Shown here: one piece after another, positions 21,116 to 32,294 of the stretch | Position numbering within the stretch: the first letter of the stretch is position 1 | Layout: every line of letters begins with the position of its first letter | Assembly: GCF_024679245.1 (NCBI RefSeq) | Contig: NC_090196.1 | Span: 10,584,782-10,648,781, forward strand | Length of the DNA: 64,000 nucleotides | From: Pseudorasbora parva | Lineage: Eukaryota; Chordata; Actinopteri; Cypriniformes; Gobionidae | Direction of reading: 5' to 3' | Notes under the pieces: model-generated | The model's database searches: none | What the model saw: only the letters and a program-made list of their open reading frames with translations | What the model was told of the DNA's origin: nothing | Translations under genes and position numbers: made by a program

Positions 21116-21529
21116 ATTTCTTATGAAGTTCAAATAACTAAAAATCAAGTTATGAAAAACCTTGCTTCATTTGTAAATTTATTACATTTTTCCACTAATA
21201 TCTTGATTACAATTGATTTTTTTACTTTTTATTACATTTTATTAAAAAACGAACAAAAAAAGAGTAGCACTTTAATACCTAAATGTGATCTAACAAAGGT
21301 AAAGGGCAAATGTTAAACATATATGCTGTTTATATTGCTTGTAATTGGGATGAAGTAAACATCTGTTGAGTATTTTGGTATAAATAAATAAAAAAAAACC
21401 AGAAAATAAATGCATTGCTTCATGGGAGAGAGCAGATCTAAAGAGCTTTTTTTTTGCATTGAATTTCTAATTTTCTGCATATTTTACTGTTGTAATGTAA
21501 ACTGATTGCTTCGGCAGGAGCAAATACCA
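21116..21529. other. Unassigned AT-rich spacer
   Basis: No gene or element recognised between the piggyBac-like remnant and the next hAT-type element. Confidence 0.4.
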
Positions 21530-21884
21530 CAGCAGACCAGTGGCGCCTCCAGAAATTTTTCATAGGGGTGGCCAGATGGGGCCACTTAAAATCTTGGGGT
21601 GGCACACCAAAACTAGAAACCATAATTTCAGAATTGTATTCTACTGGTGTAGTAAACCGGCCTGTAGCACATCACGACACATAATTCCCTGTCGTCTTTT
21701 ACAAAAAAATATTTTTTTTACTTATTTACTTACCAGTAGTCTTCATCTTCTAAAGTTAACTTCTTTTGAAATTGTTGACTGACGGGCATGCGCTGACCTG
21801 TTGCTGTCTGAGCGCGCAAAGTTTATTAATAAGTCTATTAATTTATGAGGCTCTTCAGTTCAAATTATCCAGTACCAAAATAAT

Positions 21885-22560
21885 AATACTCTTTATTTTC
21901 CAAGTTCATAAATGATTTTCAAAACGGATTTGAAAAAAAAAAAACATACACACAAAATGACTTATTTTAAATATAAAATACATATATAAAAGTCTTGGGC
22001 ATGTCAAAGATTTGTAACAACTTTAGCTTTGATGCATTGTTAGTTTTTGTGCAGCATCAGATTTTTTTCTCCCTCATTCACTGTTCGTGGCTGTTTTTGC
22101 CCCATTGACTTCCATTATAGCCAAAAAAAAAAAATATTGGAAAGCCATGACACCATATAATCATGCATTCTTGATTGTTGGTGGTTTTCCCAGTTGGGAA
22201 GAGGTAAAATGTGTAATTTTTACAGTTGATAACCAGGTGGCACCATTAACCCTTTAGATAGGCCTGTGCTGAAGAAAAAAAAAGAAGCTTAGTTTCTGGC
22301 ATTTGTATAGAGTATAATAACTGCATATAAATGAGGGATTAAAAAAATGTAAATCTGATGCTGCACACAAACTAACAATGCATCAGAGCCAGTGTTGGTA
22401 CTAATCTTTGACATGTCCAAGACTGTGATAAAAGGTCAAAAAATATCCAGTCCACAATCACTTTTTATATTGAAAATAAGTTATTTTGTGTGTATGTTTT
22501 TTTTCCAAATCAGTTTTGAATCCGTTTTTGAAATGAACTTATGGATCGTTATGAACTTAG
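21885..22560. repeat. Large imperfect palindrome
   Basis: Arms at about 21885-22075 and 22350-22560 are inverted copies. Matching landmarks are TTTGATGCATTGTTAGTTTT versus AACTAACAATGCATCAGAG, and CTTGGGCATGTCAAAG versus CTTTGACATGTCCAAG. The spacer is about 280 bp. The transcript would fold into a long hairpin. Confidence 0.75.
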
Positions 22561-22730
22561 TTAAAGAGTTAAAGAGTGATAAGAGTGACAATGAAACAAT
22601 GACAGCAGCTCAACGATAAACATGGAATCAAGTATGTAAACTTGCAACAGAACACATTTTAAATGATTTTACTTTTGATTATTTTATTTATTTCTGAAGA
22701 ATTCTTTAGAAGCCTGTATTGGTGTACTTT

Positions 22731-23000
22731 AAAGGGATAGTTCAACCAAAAATGTAGTTTCTGTCATCATTTACTCGGCCTCATGATGTTCCAAACCTGT
22801 ATGAGTTTCTTCGTTCTGTTGAACATAAGAATATATTTTGAAGAACGTTTGTAACCAAATGTTTGCTTTGGGGGCAACATTGACTTCCATGCTAGGAATG
22901 TGTCTTCATATGTATTCTACATAAAGAAATGTATACAGGTTTGGAACAACTTGAGGGTGAGGAAATTAGGTTTTTTCAATTTTAGGTGCACTGTCTCTTT
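22731..23000. repeat. Fish foldback repeat (AAAGGGATAGTTCA family)
   Basis: It starts AAAGGGATAGTTCAACC and ends near CACTGTCTCTTT. Inner arms are inverted around CCAAACCTGTATGAG and ACAGGTTTGGAACAAC. A family seen repeatedly in cyprinid genomes; no coding content. Confidence 0.75.
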
Positions 23001-23821
23001 AAGCAGTCATTCTGAACCAGTAACCACTTTACTGACAATTCTGAAATTCAAAAATGTTTAATCCTCTTTATTAATTTACTATTATGACTATATTATTATG
23101 TAATTATTTGTCCCATTTTAATCTAAATATTTTTTAAATATCAAACTGCTAAATGATAAATTGATAACATTAATATGCTATAATATATTAATTAACCGTT
23201 CTAATGTCTGCCATATAAATAAGTCTGCCAAGCTCTGATAATGTATGGAATATTATATTATCCATTAAAAAAACAATAGGCCTACCTTTACCTTTAGTTC
23301 CCGGATGTGTCCGTCATCGCATGCTTTCAGTCAGACAGTCTGAGACACTGAAATGCTTCTCTGCAAAGGGTGCAGTTTGTCTTGGGTTCATCTTAAGTTA
23401 CTGGACAGACCCACTCATGATACCATTTTTTTTTAATTTCAGCCCTATATCTGGAAATCCTCTCGCGTTCAAACTGTGGACGCGAGCTCGACATGTTTTT
23501 TAAAAAAACGCGCAAGTTTCCAGCGCATGTTCTCGAGACTCCGTCGCTATGGCAGCAAAGCGCCGCTAAAACGCAATCTTGTGCATCGCGTCTGCATTGG
23601 TTTGATACGGGACGCGTCATTTTGCTTATTCTAAATATTGATTGGGACTAGTACCTAGCGTCCCCCCCAAACCTACGCCATGGCCAGCGGTTGGCCACCC
23701 CCTGGTGGCGCCACTGCAGCAGACCTGCCTTTAAAGGCTTAAAATATATTATTAAAAATCTATTTCCCTATGGAGAAAATTAGTTTTTACTTCCAGAACA
23801 AACTGTTGCACTCTGTTGTAG

Positions 23822-23823
<2 letters not shown>

Positions 23824-23911
<88 letters not shown>
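23824..23911. repeat. (TA)n microsatellite
   Basis: About 44 TA units. Confidence 0.97.
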
Positions 23912-23913
<2 letters not shown>

Positions 23914-24176
23914 CAATAATTCAATAAGAAAGTTGTAGCCTACATAACAAATATCCTATTTTTATAGATAGATAGCTACATATCCATTAAAACCTCTAGG
24001 TTACTTGAGTAAAATCATTTAGTTTAAATAAAGTATGGGCATTTAAAAATGGTCATAAATGGAGTAAACAGAATATTCTTCAATGTTATTTATTTATTTT
24101 AATTAATACTTTCAATAATACTTTGCTACAGCTGCACGTGCTCAGGTGGCATAATGATATAATGCTGAGTTATGAA

Positions 24177-24391
24177 CTTTAACTTTGAAATGATTAACTG
24201 TTGACCCCGCCTCTTGCTGCTTCATTCTCTTATACTTAATTCCTTCATCAATAATCGCGCTGGGAAAAAGTAAACGAATGATTTGCTTGCCGAGTTATCC
24301 ATCACGTGTTCGTATACGGCGTGTACAACTGTTTGCTTTGCCTATTGCTAGATGTGATTGGCAAACGGTTTGCCAGAATATACCCTGACTA
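24177..24391 (+). repeat. Dispersed repeat, copy 1 (about 215 bp)
   Basis: It runs from AACTTTAACTTTGAAA to ATACCCTGAC. It is nearly identical to 32081-32294 (only a few substitutions), and similarity stops abruptly on both sides. No inverted ends or coding content seen. Confidence 0.85.
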
Positions 24392-24455
24392 CATCTTACA
24401 AATGCAGATATTCAGATGAAATTACAAAATTAAAAAGAGCACCGCCATTCATAAA

Positions 24456-24740
24456 AGGTGCAGTGTGTACGTTTTAGCGGCATCTAGTGGTGAGGTTGTG
24501 AATTGCAACCGCCCTCCACTCACCCCTCCTTTTTGAAGCACATATGCTGCACTTCCGAACTTCCCTAAGCACTTCCCCTTGGGGGAATCCCCGCCACCAT
24601 TTTGAAGTGCGTTCCACTTTGTGAAGTGGACATGGGTAGTTTATACAGACAGACCCTTGCTCCCTCGATTTTGACCAAGTGAGCAAGTCTATTTCATATG
24701 TACAATTCTGGCAGCTTCATTAACCACAATGCAACGCGAT
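24456..24740 (+). repeat. Left part of a fish repeat (GGTGCAGTGTGTA family)
   Basis: The AAAGGTGCAGTGTGTA start and GGCATCTAGTGGTGAGG segment match a family common in fish by recollection. Sequence at 31020-31380, ending CTACACACTGTACCTTT, looks like the right part of another copy. Recognition is from memory of the family. Confidence 0.4.
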
Positions 24741-24785
24741 TGTGACGTCACTGCATATAGAGTTTAATTTAATAATTAATAATAA

Positions 24786-24858
24786 TTCATTACATTTATA
24801 TAGCGCTTTTCTAGGCACTCAAAGCGCTTTACATAGAAGGGGGAATCTCCTCAACAGT
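24786..24858 (-). repeat. LINE/SINE 3'-tail fragment
   Basis: CATTTATATAGCGCTTTTCT followed by CTCAAAGCGCTTTACATA is the conserved 3' tail shared by L2-type LINEs and their SINEs in fish. Only the tail remains. Confidence 0.6.
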
Positions 24859-26341
24859 GTTGGGAGTAACGCATTACAAAAGTAATACATTGCAGTAACT
24901 TATTACTTTATGCTGTAACGCAGTAGTGTAAGGCATTACTAATCAATTTTCAGTAATATTTTACTCGGTACATTTCCAGGAACGCTTGCGTTACCCCCAC
25001 CCCCACCCCCCAATAAAATAAAACGAAAAAGGAAAAGGAAAAAAAGGCGGGATACATTAACGCATGAAGAATGCAAGTTATTACCTATTCGTGGTCATTC
25101 AATAGCCGCGTGTGGTGTCCAGGTTAGTAATTAAATACTAAATGACAGCTTCTGATATTTTTTGTATAGCGATTTACTTCATTTTCCTTAAATTCAGTAC
25201 TTCAATTCATCGCCCTCTTGCTGGTGTACATTTGGATATTGTGTGATATAGTCCAGTGAAGGCGTACGTGTTTATTGCGGATTTTACAGAAGTGCCGCAG
25301 CCATGATTTCAGCCTCTGTGCTCGCGCTGGCCAGTGGAAAAGTGGCTAAAGAAGGTAAAGGCTCTGTCGTTTTAAAGAATAGCACAACAACAAGCGCGTC
25401 GAAGGAAGGACGAGAGACAAGGCGCGCGCTGCTAAGCCAAACTATAGGCCTAATGCCTATAAACAACACTTGGGTGAAGATGACAGAATAAGACTACTGC
25501 ACACCGTGACACCGTCGTTTAGATTTTTTATAGTAATAAAGTAATTTAGTTCAGTTAGAGAACAGGCCGTTCAAATAAAAACGGAAGGTGTCTGCTAAGC
25601 ATGAACCGAACATGTGATCTTTAGCTGACAGATGATCGCGGAAGATTTGGTTTCAAAGTGAAATGTAAAAGCGCCTATTAAAGGGGGCTTGTCATTGTGT
25701 TGTGTATTTCATTAAGAATAATAGACTAATTTTAAACCTAAACTAAAATCTGCTTGGCCGCACAGAGCGCGCGTTTACTAACGAGCTGTCATTCACGGTG
25801 TGCGCGCACTGGCGCGTTTTCAGTTCATATGGAAGCTTAACTTTTATAAGAATTCTTTGAAAGCACTCGCTTTGCATCCGCTCCCGTTATTAATGACCAA
25901 GCGGCAGTGCGCATGTTCCTTTCGGTTAAATAGAATAGTGATTTAAAAGCCCAGATAGGCTACCGGTGATGTCATCACACTTTGATTGTGTCTATGAACA
26001 GAAGCTATTCCCAGATATTGCCAGATAATCACTTTACCTCTAAAATAATACTTATAACAGAGTTGGATCGTCATGATTTCTTGCATTGTCTTGAGCATTC
26101 ACTTTTTTGCCAATTCTCTATTGTTAGCCTGGATGGCCCATGTCATTATTCTTCATCATATCGCCTTTTACTGGATTTATAATGCTCTCTGCCTACATTT
26201 TAGAATGTTAAGAGCTACTTCTGAAGTTATTTTGGTGAAAGTAACTCAAAAGTAATACAGGAGTAATGTAACACATTACAATTCTGAGACAGTAATATTG
26301 TAATGTAATGAATTACTTTTAAATAGCAGTAATAAGTAATC
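24858..26341. mobile_element. Non-autonomous repeat with AGTAAC-rich ends
   Basis: The left end (GTGTTGGGAGTAACGCATTA) and right end (about 26230-26341) carry many AGTAAC/AGTAAT motifs in similar arrangement. The middle has no supported gene; ORFs of about 60 codons near 25284-25491 overlap on both strands. Boundaries are approximate and no target duplication was read. Confidence 0.5.
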
Positions 26342-26428
26342 TATAATATCTGGGAATAGCTTCTGTTCATAGACACAATCAAAGTGTGATGACATCACCG
26401 GTGGCCTATCTGGGCTTTTAAATCACTA
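25936..26428. repeat. 84-bp inverted repeat pair
   Basis: 25936-26019 and 26345-26428 are inverted copies with about one mismatch (TACCGGTGATG versus CATCACCGGTGGC). The right arm lies just outside the inferred end of the AGTAAC-rich element while the left arm lies within it. Confidence 0.85.
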
Positions 26429-26984
26429 GGCTACACACTATACTCACTGCACACTATACTGTCTACTGTACTGTACTGTACATGCGCGAGAGATCCACTT
26501 CCGGCGCTTTCCGCGCTTGCGCAGACTAAAGCCAGAACACGGGAATTTCACAACAGAAAACACGCACGTTCGCCCTCGGATCAGTCGGACGTAGTGGTGA
26601 ACAAGAGGTAAAAACTATATAAATACTGTTCGTTTTCTCACACAAACCGCTTGTTTTGTGTGTTAGGCCATCAGTGTGTACTTCCGATGGGGGATTGTTT
26701 AATTTGGACTTCTCTGTGTATGCTCTTTGAGGTGGTGACCATAGACCTGCATTATGTGAGGCACAGACAAGAACGGTTTGACCTAAAATTATCAAAATCA
26801 AAACTACTGGGGAAACAAATACTGCTACATCTCGGATGCCCATGAGGTAAGCTGAAACATATCAAAATTTAATTTCAAAGTGAACTATCCCTTTAATTAG
26901 AATCTCTTGAACCATCGAAAATACATTTTGGTCCATTCATGATTCGGATCGCGTGTCAAACTGCCAAACTGTTGAAATCACGTG

Positions 26985-27798
26985 TGTGATAGATGTGGCC
27001 AGTAAACGGATAAAGAACATGGAGGCAGCAGGCTAATACTAGCATTTAGGGGTTTATTGCAACAGAATAGGATTAACAAAATACAAAGCAAATGTTAACC
27101 TAACTGAGCTAAACCAAAATATAAGAGAAAAAAAACAACCAAACAAACAACTTATACAATAAACATAAGTCTCTGTATCTGCCTCTAAAAAGAAATACAA
27201 CAGAGGTCTAAGAACTACAGGACCCGTTCCCTCACAGAACAACACTCACACTTACAAACACCAGACATACCTTTATACATTGGTGGCCAGCACCAATTAA
27301 CACAAAAAGGGGAAAACAGATACACAAATAATGGCCATGGCACATATGAAAACATCAAACAAAACTGGAAACAAATACATTAAATAACACTTTGTCACAT
27401 TACTCCACTTTATACATTTACTTCCTATATATATCAAAACAAGAGGAAGAGTTCTTGGAGTCCTCCCCCCAGGCAGAACCAGGAATGGTGCGGCTAGATT
27501 ACGGGCCGGAACAGTATATATATGTCCAGTGTTTCCGCCCGAACCCCTTTAGACGGCGCACCAGCTCACGGGACTCAGCCATAACAAAACAGACAAACAA
27601 AGAAAGGGTAAGAATAAACTCCAACTACTCGTTAAAGAGTGTGCGCACTTAACTCCAAACGAAAGTTTAAATAAAGTCTATTAAACCCAAAGTAATATTG
27701 TTGTGAGTTTTATTTCCTTACTGCAAACAAAAAACTGATTTAAATTAAAATAGAATACACAAACTAACCTGACTGTGACTCAGCCCCAATCCGTCACA
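26985..27798 (-). repeat. 3' LTR of the Gmr1-like element (814 bp)
   Basis: It begins TGTGATAGATG on the plus strand and ends CCGTCACA, adjacent to the purine tract. The part from about 27318 to 27798 is nearly identical to 30047-30532, so the element is fairly young. The matching sequence contains an AATAAA in the plus orientation and a TATATATA run. Confidence 0.85.
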
Positions 27799-27817
27799 CA
27801 CTCCCCCACTTCTGGTT

Positions 27818-28261
27818 TCACGCCGGCAGGCGGGAAAGAAAGTCCGCCATCACATTGTCTCGGCCTGGGACATGCTGAATGGAAAACCGATATGGCTGGA
27901 TAGACAGATACCAGCGTGTAATCCTGGCATTCGAATCTTTCATCTGGTTCATCCACTGCAATGCTTTATGGTCAGTCTCAATCAAAAACTCACGTCCAAG
28001 AAGATAATACTTGAATGTTTCAAGGGCCCATTTTACTGCCAAAGATTCCTTTTCCACTGTAGAGTACCGCACTTCTCTGGGGAATAACTTGCGACTGATA
28101 TAAGCTACAGGATGTCGATCTTCTTGCGTCCCCTGAAGAAGAACGGCTCCTACTCCAACATCTGATGCATCAGTTTGCAATACAAAGGACTGATCAAAAT
28201 CAGGACAACTTAAGACTGGCCCCAGACACAGCGCATTCTTAATATCCTGAAAAGCCCGCAT
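27818..28261 (-). pseudogene. Gypsy RNase H
   Basis: It reads FVLQTDASDVGVGAVLLQ, then VAYISRKLFPREVRYSTVEK, ALETFKYYLLGREFLIETDH and VPGRDNVMADFLSRLP, the standard Ty3/Gypsy RNase H layout with its acidic residues present. It is out of frame with the upstream RT by one shift near 28255, and ends just before the purine tract. It would degrade the RNA strand during reverse transcription. Confidence 0.88.
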
Positions 28262-30046
28262 CCTCCGTCCACCGAATCTGGTTCAGATAAGTTTTTCCTT
28301 GTCAAATCTGTAAGGAGAGCTGCTCTCACAGAGAAGTTGGGTACGAACCGCCTGTACCAATTTGCCATTCCGAGAAAAGATCTTATTTGCAACTTTGTCT
28401 GAGGCTTGGGGCAATTCTGTATTGCCTGAATTCTTTGAACTTGAGGTCTCATAACCCCCCGGCCAATCACATACCCCAAGTACTCAGTCTCTGCTCTTGC
28501 GATGGAACACTTGGAAGGATTGATGGTGAGCCCAGCCGATCGAATCTGGTTAATAACCACTTCCATATGCTGCAGATGCTCTTCCCAAGTTGAACTGTAA
28601 ACAACAATGTCGTCCAAGTAAGCAGCTGTAAAGTCAGTCAAACCAGCAAGTACCTGATCAATGAGCCGCTGGAAAGTTGCAGCAGCCCCAAGAAGGCCAA
28701 AGGGCATCTTGCAAAAATGATAAAGACCCCAGGGGGTCCGGAATGCCGTGAGTTCCCGGGACCTTGCACTCAACGGGACCTGCCAGTAACCTTTAGCCAA
28801 GTCTATAGTGGTTAAATAGTTGGCTTTACCCAAACGGTCAATGAGGTCATCGATTCTTGGGGTCGGATAGGAATCAAACTTTGACACGGAGTTAAGATAC
28901 CTAAATTCAATGCAAAACCGTAGGCTGCCATCCTTTTTGGGCACCAACACCACTGGGCTGCACCACTCACTTCTTGAGGGTTCCACAATGTCCATGGCTA
29001 GCATTTCATCTAACTCCTTGCGCAAAGCTTCCAAGAGGCGCTCGGGTATTCTATAGCTCAGGCGTTTTGGACTCGCTCCTTCTCGAAGCACAATATCATG
29101 CTCAACTAAGCTGGTATGGCCCGGCCTCTTCTGGAACACTTGGGAATCACACAGTCTTTGGATTTCAAACTGTTGACTTTGGGTCAGGTGACTCAGGGAT
29201 AGACTAGAAGGAGATGGAACTGGTAGATACTGAGCCTCCACCTCTTCCTCATCTTCTACCTTCCGGATCAGGAACACCCCTGCTGCATCCCTTGGTCTAG
29301 CAAACCACTCTTTGAGTAGGTTAACATGTAAAGTCCACTTCGAACGCTTCTGACCAGGAGTGGCAACTTCATATGTAACCGGCCCTAACTTCCTCACCAC
29401 TTCAAAGGGACCACACCATTTGGCAGTTAACCTGTTCGCATCAGTGGGCAGCATCACCAATACCTGATTGCCTGGCTCAAAGTTCCGTGTTCTGGCTTTC
29501 TGGTCATACCAGGTCTTTTGTCGTTTCTGTGCCTCTGCCATATGCTCATGGGCCAACACACTCATGGCTTCCAGCTTCTCCCGCATCTGAACAACATAGT
29601 CAACAACATTAGTGTGACTTACACGGTCTTGTTCCCCATTCCACATGTCCTTCAACAGCATCAACGGTCCCCGAACCTCCCGTCCATACAATAATTCAAA
29701 CGGGGAAAATCCAGTTGAGATCTGGGGAACTTCCCTGTAGGCAAAAAGCAGATATGGGAGCCACTGATCCCAATCATCACTTTTGTCTGTGACAAACTTG
29801 CGCAGCATTTGTTTCAGCGTTTGGTTGAAGCGTTCGGTTAACCCATCAGTCTGTGGGTGATACGGGGTGGTTCTTATTCCTTTTATACCCAATAATTTAT
29901 ACACCTGTTTCAACAGTTCTGACATAAAGTTAGACCCTTGGTCAGTAAGAATAGCTTTAGGAAACCCCACTCTGGAGAATAATTGTATGAGGGAACATGC
30001 TACTACTCTCGCCTTGATGGATTTGAGGGGGAAAACTTCAGGATAT
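28255..30046 (-). pseudogene. Gypsy integrase (partial) followed by reverse transcriptase
   Basis: The frame runs from the deletion junction near 30046 to a frameshift near 28255. The first part is integrase core: FPKAILTDQGSNFMSELL, then TPYHPQTDGLTERFNQTL with the catalytic Glu, then an SH3-like/GPF segment (KWCGPFEVVRKLGPVTYEV). After a linker, RT follows: SPVVLVPKKDGSLRFCIEFR, TTIDLAKGYWQVPL, FCKMPFGL and catalytic YLDDIVVYS. The first catalytic Asp region of integrase lies in the deleted part. The residue before FRYLN is Glu where Gypsy RTs usually have Asp. Non-functional alone. Confidence 0.88.
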
Positions 30047-30532
30047 ACAAATAATGGCCATTACACAAAATACAAACATATGAAAACATCAAACAAAACT
30101 GGAAACAAATACATTAAATAACACTTTGTCACATTACTCCACTTTATAAATTTACTTCCTATATATATCAAAACAAGAGGAAGAGTTCTTGGAGTCCTCC
30201 CCCCAGGCAGAACCAGGAATGGTGCGGCTAGATTACGGGCCGGAACAGTATATATATGTCCAGTGTTTCCGCCCGAACCCCTTTAGACGGCGCACCAGCT
30301 CACGGGACTCAGCCATAACAAAACAGACAAACAAAGAAAGGGTAAGAATAAACTCCAACTACTCGTTAAAGAGTGTGCGCACTTAACTCCAAACGAAAGT
30401 TTAAATAAAGTCTATTAAACCCAAAGTAATATTGTTGTGAGTTTTATTTCCTTACTGCAAACAAAAAACTGATTTAAATTAAAATAGAATACACAAACTA
30501 ACCTGACTGAGACTCAGCCCCAATCCGTCACA
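30047..30532 (-). repeat. Truncated 5' LTR of the Gmr1-like element
   Basis: It matches 27318-27798 but lacks the first 330 bp or so of the full LTR on the plus-strand left. The break is next to integrase codons, so one deletion removed LTR, primer site, gag, protease and the start of integrase together. Confidence 0.82.
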
Positions 30533-31019
30533 ACGTGACATTGGTGATCCGAATCATGACTCAATTCGCTGATTCATGACCGTTTGAATCTTTATTTGAG
30601 GTTTGCAAACAAATGCAGAAGAGAAGACAATGCTGAATAAAGTCGTAGTTTTTGTTATTTTTGGACCCAAATGTATTTTGGATGCTTCAAGAGACTCTAA
30701 TTAACCCACTGATGTCTCATATGGACTACTTTGATGATGTTTTTATTCCCTTTCTGGACATGGACAGTATAGTGTGCATACACTTGCATACACTCTCGGA
30801 CTAAATATAAAATATCTTAAACTGTGTGTGAAGATGAACGGAGGTCTTACGGGTGTGGAGCGACATTAGGGAGAGGAGTTAATGACAGACATTTCATTTT
30901 TGGATGAACTAGCCCTTTCGAAAAAAATCACCCCTCTCACAGTTGTCATTAAGGGCAAAATTAGCTGTATAGACCAAAACCACAATTTGTACCAAGCTGT
31001 AAGCATGTTTTTTTTTCTG

Positions 31020-31380
31020 CTGTAAAGTTTGGAATTTTAACATGGGGCTCAATGAGATTCTGCTCCTTCTGGAGCCTGCCTCTAGTGGCAAAAGAGACCA
31101 CGGGAGGCTGCCGCTTGACTGGAACACAGCAATAGAGAAGCTACGGTGGCCAACACAGGACAAAGATGTCATCCCCTGAGACAGCAGAGTGACTAGCACT
31201 CTGTAGAGCAGTTTGTTCGTTTAGGGCTACTAGAAACATGGTGGCACAAAATGCCAACTTCACTGTTAGGGGATCTGTGATGTACAGAAATGGCTCATTC
31301 TAGTTAATAACTTAGTTATTTATATTATATTGTATTTCTGTCAATAAAGCCTCATAAACACTACACACTGTACCTTTAAA
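31020..31380. repeat. Right part of a fish repeat ending TACACACTGTACCTTT
   Basis: Contains GCCTCTAGTGGC, AATAGAGAAGCTACGGTGGC and AAACATGGTGGCACAAAATG, landmarks of the same family as 24456-24740. Family recognition is from memory; no target duplication read. Confidence 0.4.
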
Positions 31381-31432
31381 TGATATGAGATTTTGTGCCA
31401 TCTATGGTCAAAAGAAAAATGTGTTATGTGAG

Positions 31433-31508
<76 letters not shown>
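31433..31508. repeat. (GATA)n microsatellite
   Basis: About 19 GATA units, starting after GTGAGA. Confidence 0.97.
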
Positions 31509-32080
31509 CAGGCCTAGTTTGCACTTTACAGTGCTCATAAACACAGCCTAAATAATGCATCGAAACAATGAGACATGAACATGCACATATGCACATCATG
31601 ACATCACTACATGTCTGTGATTTAAAATGATCTTATTTGGATACAGAAGTTAGACTGAAATAATGTTTATTATTTCAAATAGCTATGGACTAAAATAAAC
31701 AAAAAAATCAACAGGATTTAAAAATATATATATTATTAGTTAAATGTATGCATGTTTGCATTGCTTTTAAAAATGTATTTATTAATAATTAGGAGTTTTT
31801 CTATGTGTTATGATAACTAAATAAAGAAAAAGTGTTAATATAAAAGTATGTAGGCTATATGAAGTGTATATGAAAAAGTTTCAATGAAATAACAAGAAAA
31901 AAATGTACATAACATCGACAATATGCCATTGGATGCTTTCGATATTTTGATGGAATATTCTAGTCATTGTTAAAGTAGAGGGCAGTTTATCTTTCACTCA
32001 AGTGTTAAATTTGGATTAAAACAAAATTCTATCATTTTAATAGAGCTATTACACGTTTATTTAAAACTTAATTTGCAGGA
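31509..32080. other. AT-rich spacer, nothing recognised
   Basis: No gene, bounded element or tandem repeat is supported. Confidence 0.5.
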
Positions 32081-32294
32081 ACTTTAACTTTGAAATTATT
32101 AACTGTTGACCCCGCCTCTTGCTGCTTCATTCTCTTATACTTAATTCCTTCATCAATAATCGCGCTGGGAAAAAGTAAACGAATGATTTGCTTGCCGAGT
32201 TATCCATCACGTGTTCGTATACGGCGTGTACAACTGTTTGCTTTGCCTATTGCTAGACGTGATTGGCAATCGGTGTGCCAGAATATACCCTGAC
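32081..32294 (+). repeat. Dispersed repeat, copy 2 (about 215 bp)
   Basis: Near-identical to 24177-24391 with a few substitutions such as TTGGCAATCGGTGTGCC for TTGGCAAACGGTTTGCC. It abuts the truncated RT of the Gypsy element that follows. Confidence 0.85.

Larger units (their letters stand above)
21538..23716. mobile_element. Non-autonomous hAT-type transposon with foldback core
   Basis: Inverted ends CAGTGGCGCC and GGCGCCACTG are flanked by an 8-bp duplication CAGCAGAC (21530-21537 and 23717-23724). The 2.18-kb body has no transposase. It holds a long imperfect palindrome (21885-22560) and another fish foldback repeat (22731-23000), each probably a later insertion or an acquired core. Confidence 0.88.
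26985..30532 (-). mobile_element. Internally deleted Gypsy retrotransposon with Gmr1-like domain order
   Basis: A 5-bp duplication ACGTG flanks it (26980-26984 and 30533-30537). The ends are TGTGATAG and CCGTCACA. On the minus strand the order is 5' LTR (truncated), integrase core, RT, RNase H, a purine tract CCAGAAGTGGGGGAG, and 3' LTR. Integrase before RT is the order of Gmr1-like Gypsy elements of fish and other deuterostomes, not of ordinary Gypsy. Gag, protease, the integrase N-terminus, the primer site and part of the 5' LTR are missing. Confidence 0.88.
26850..30920. repeat. Foldback repeat pieces split by a Gypsy element
   Basis: 26850-26984 and 30538-30920 flank the Gypsy insertion. 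TGAACTATCCCTTTAATTAG at 26881 and the CATTTTTGGATGAACTAGCC ending near 30915 belong to the AAAGGGATAGTTCA family. AATTAGAATCTCTTGAACCA (26893 on) and ATGCTTCAAGAGACTCTAAT (30682 on) are inverted copies. Confidence 0.6.

Noticed and set aside
25284..25491. Two overlapping ORFs of about 60 codons on opposite strands
   Set aside because: Both lie inside a repeat with AGTAAC ends and have no recognisable motif.
26985..30532. Reading the integrase-first order as two head-to-tail Gypsy elements
   Set aside because: One frame continues from integrase through a linker into RT without a break, and a single LTR pair with one ACGTG duplication encloses both.
24456..31380. One giant repeat from GGTGCAGTGTGTA to TACACACTGTACC with everything else nested inside
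   Set aside because: The two parts could be separate partial copies; interior landmarks at 31050-31260 suggest the right part has its own left portion. No matching duplication was found.
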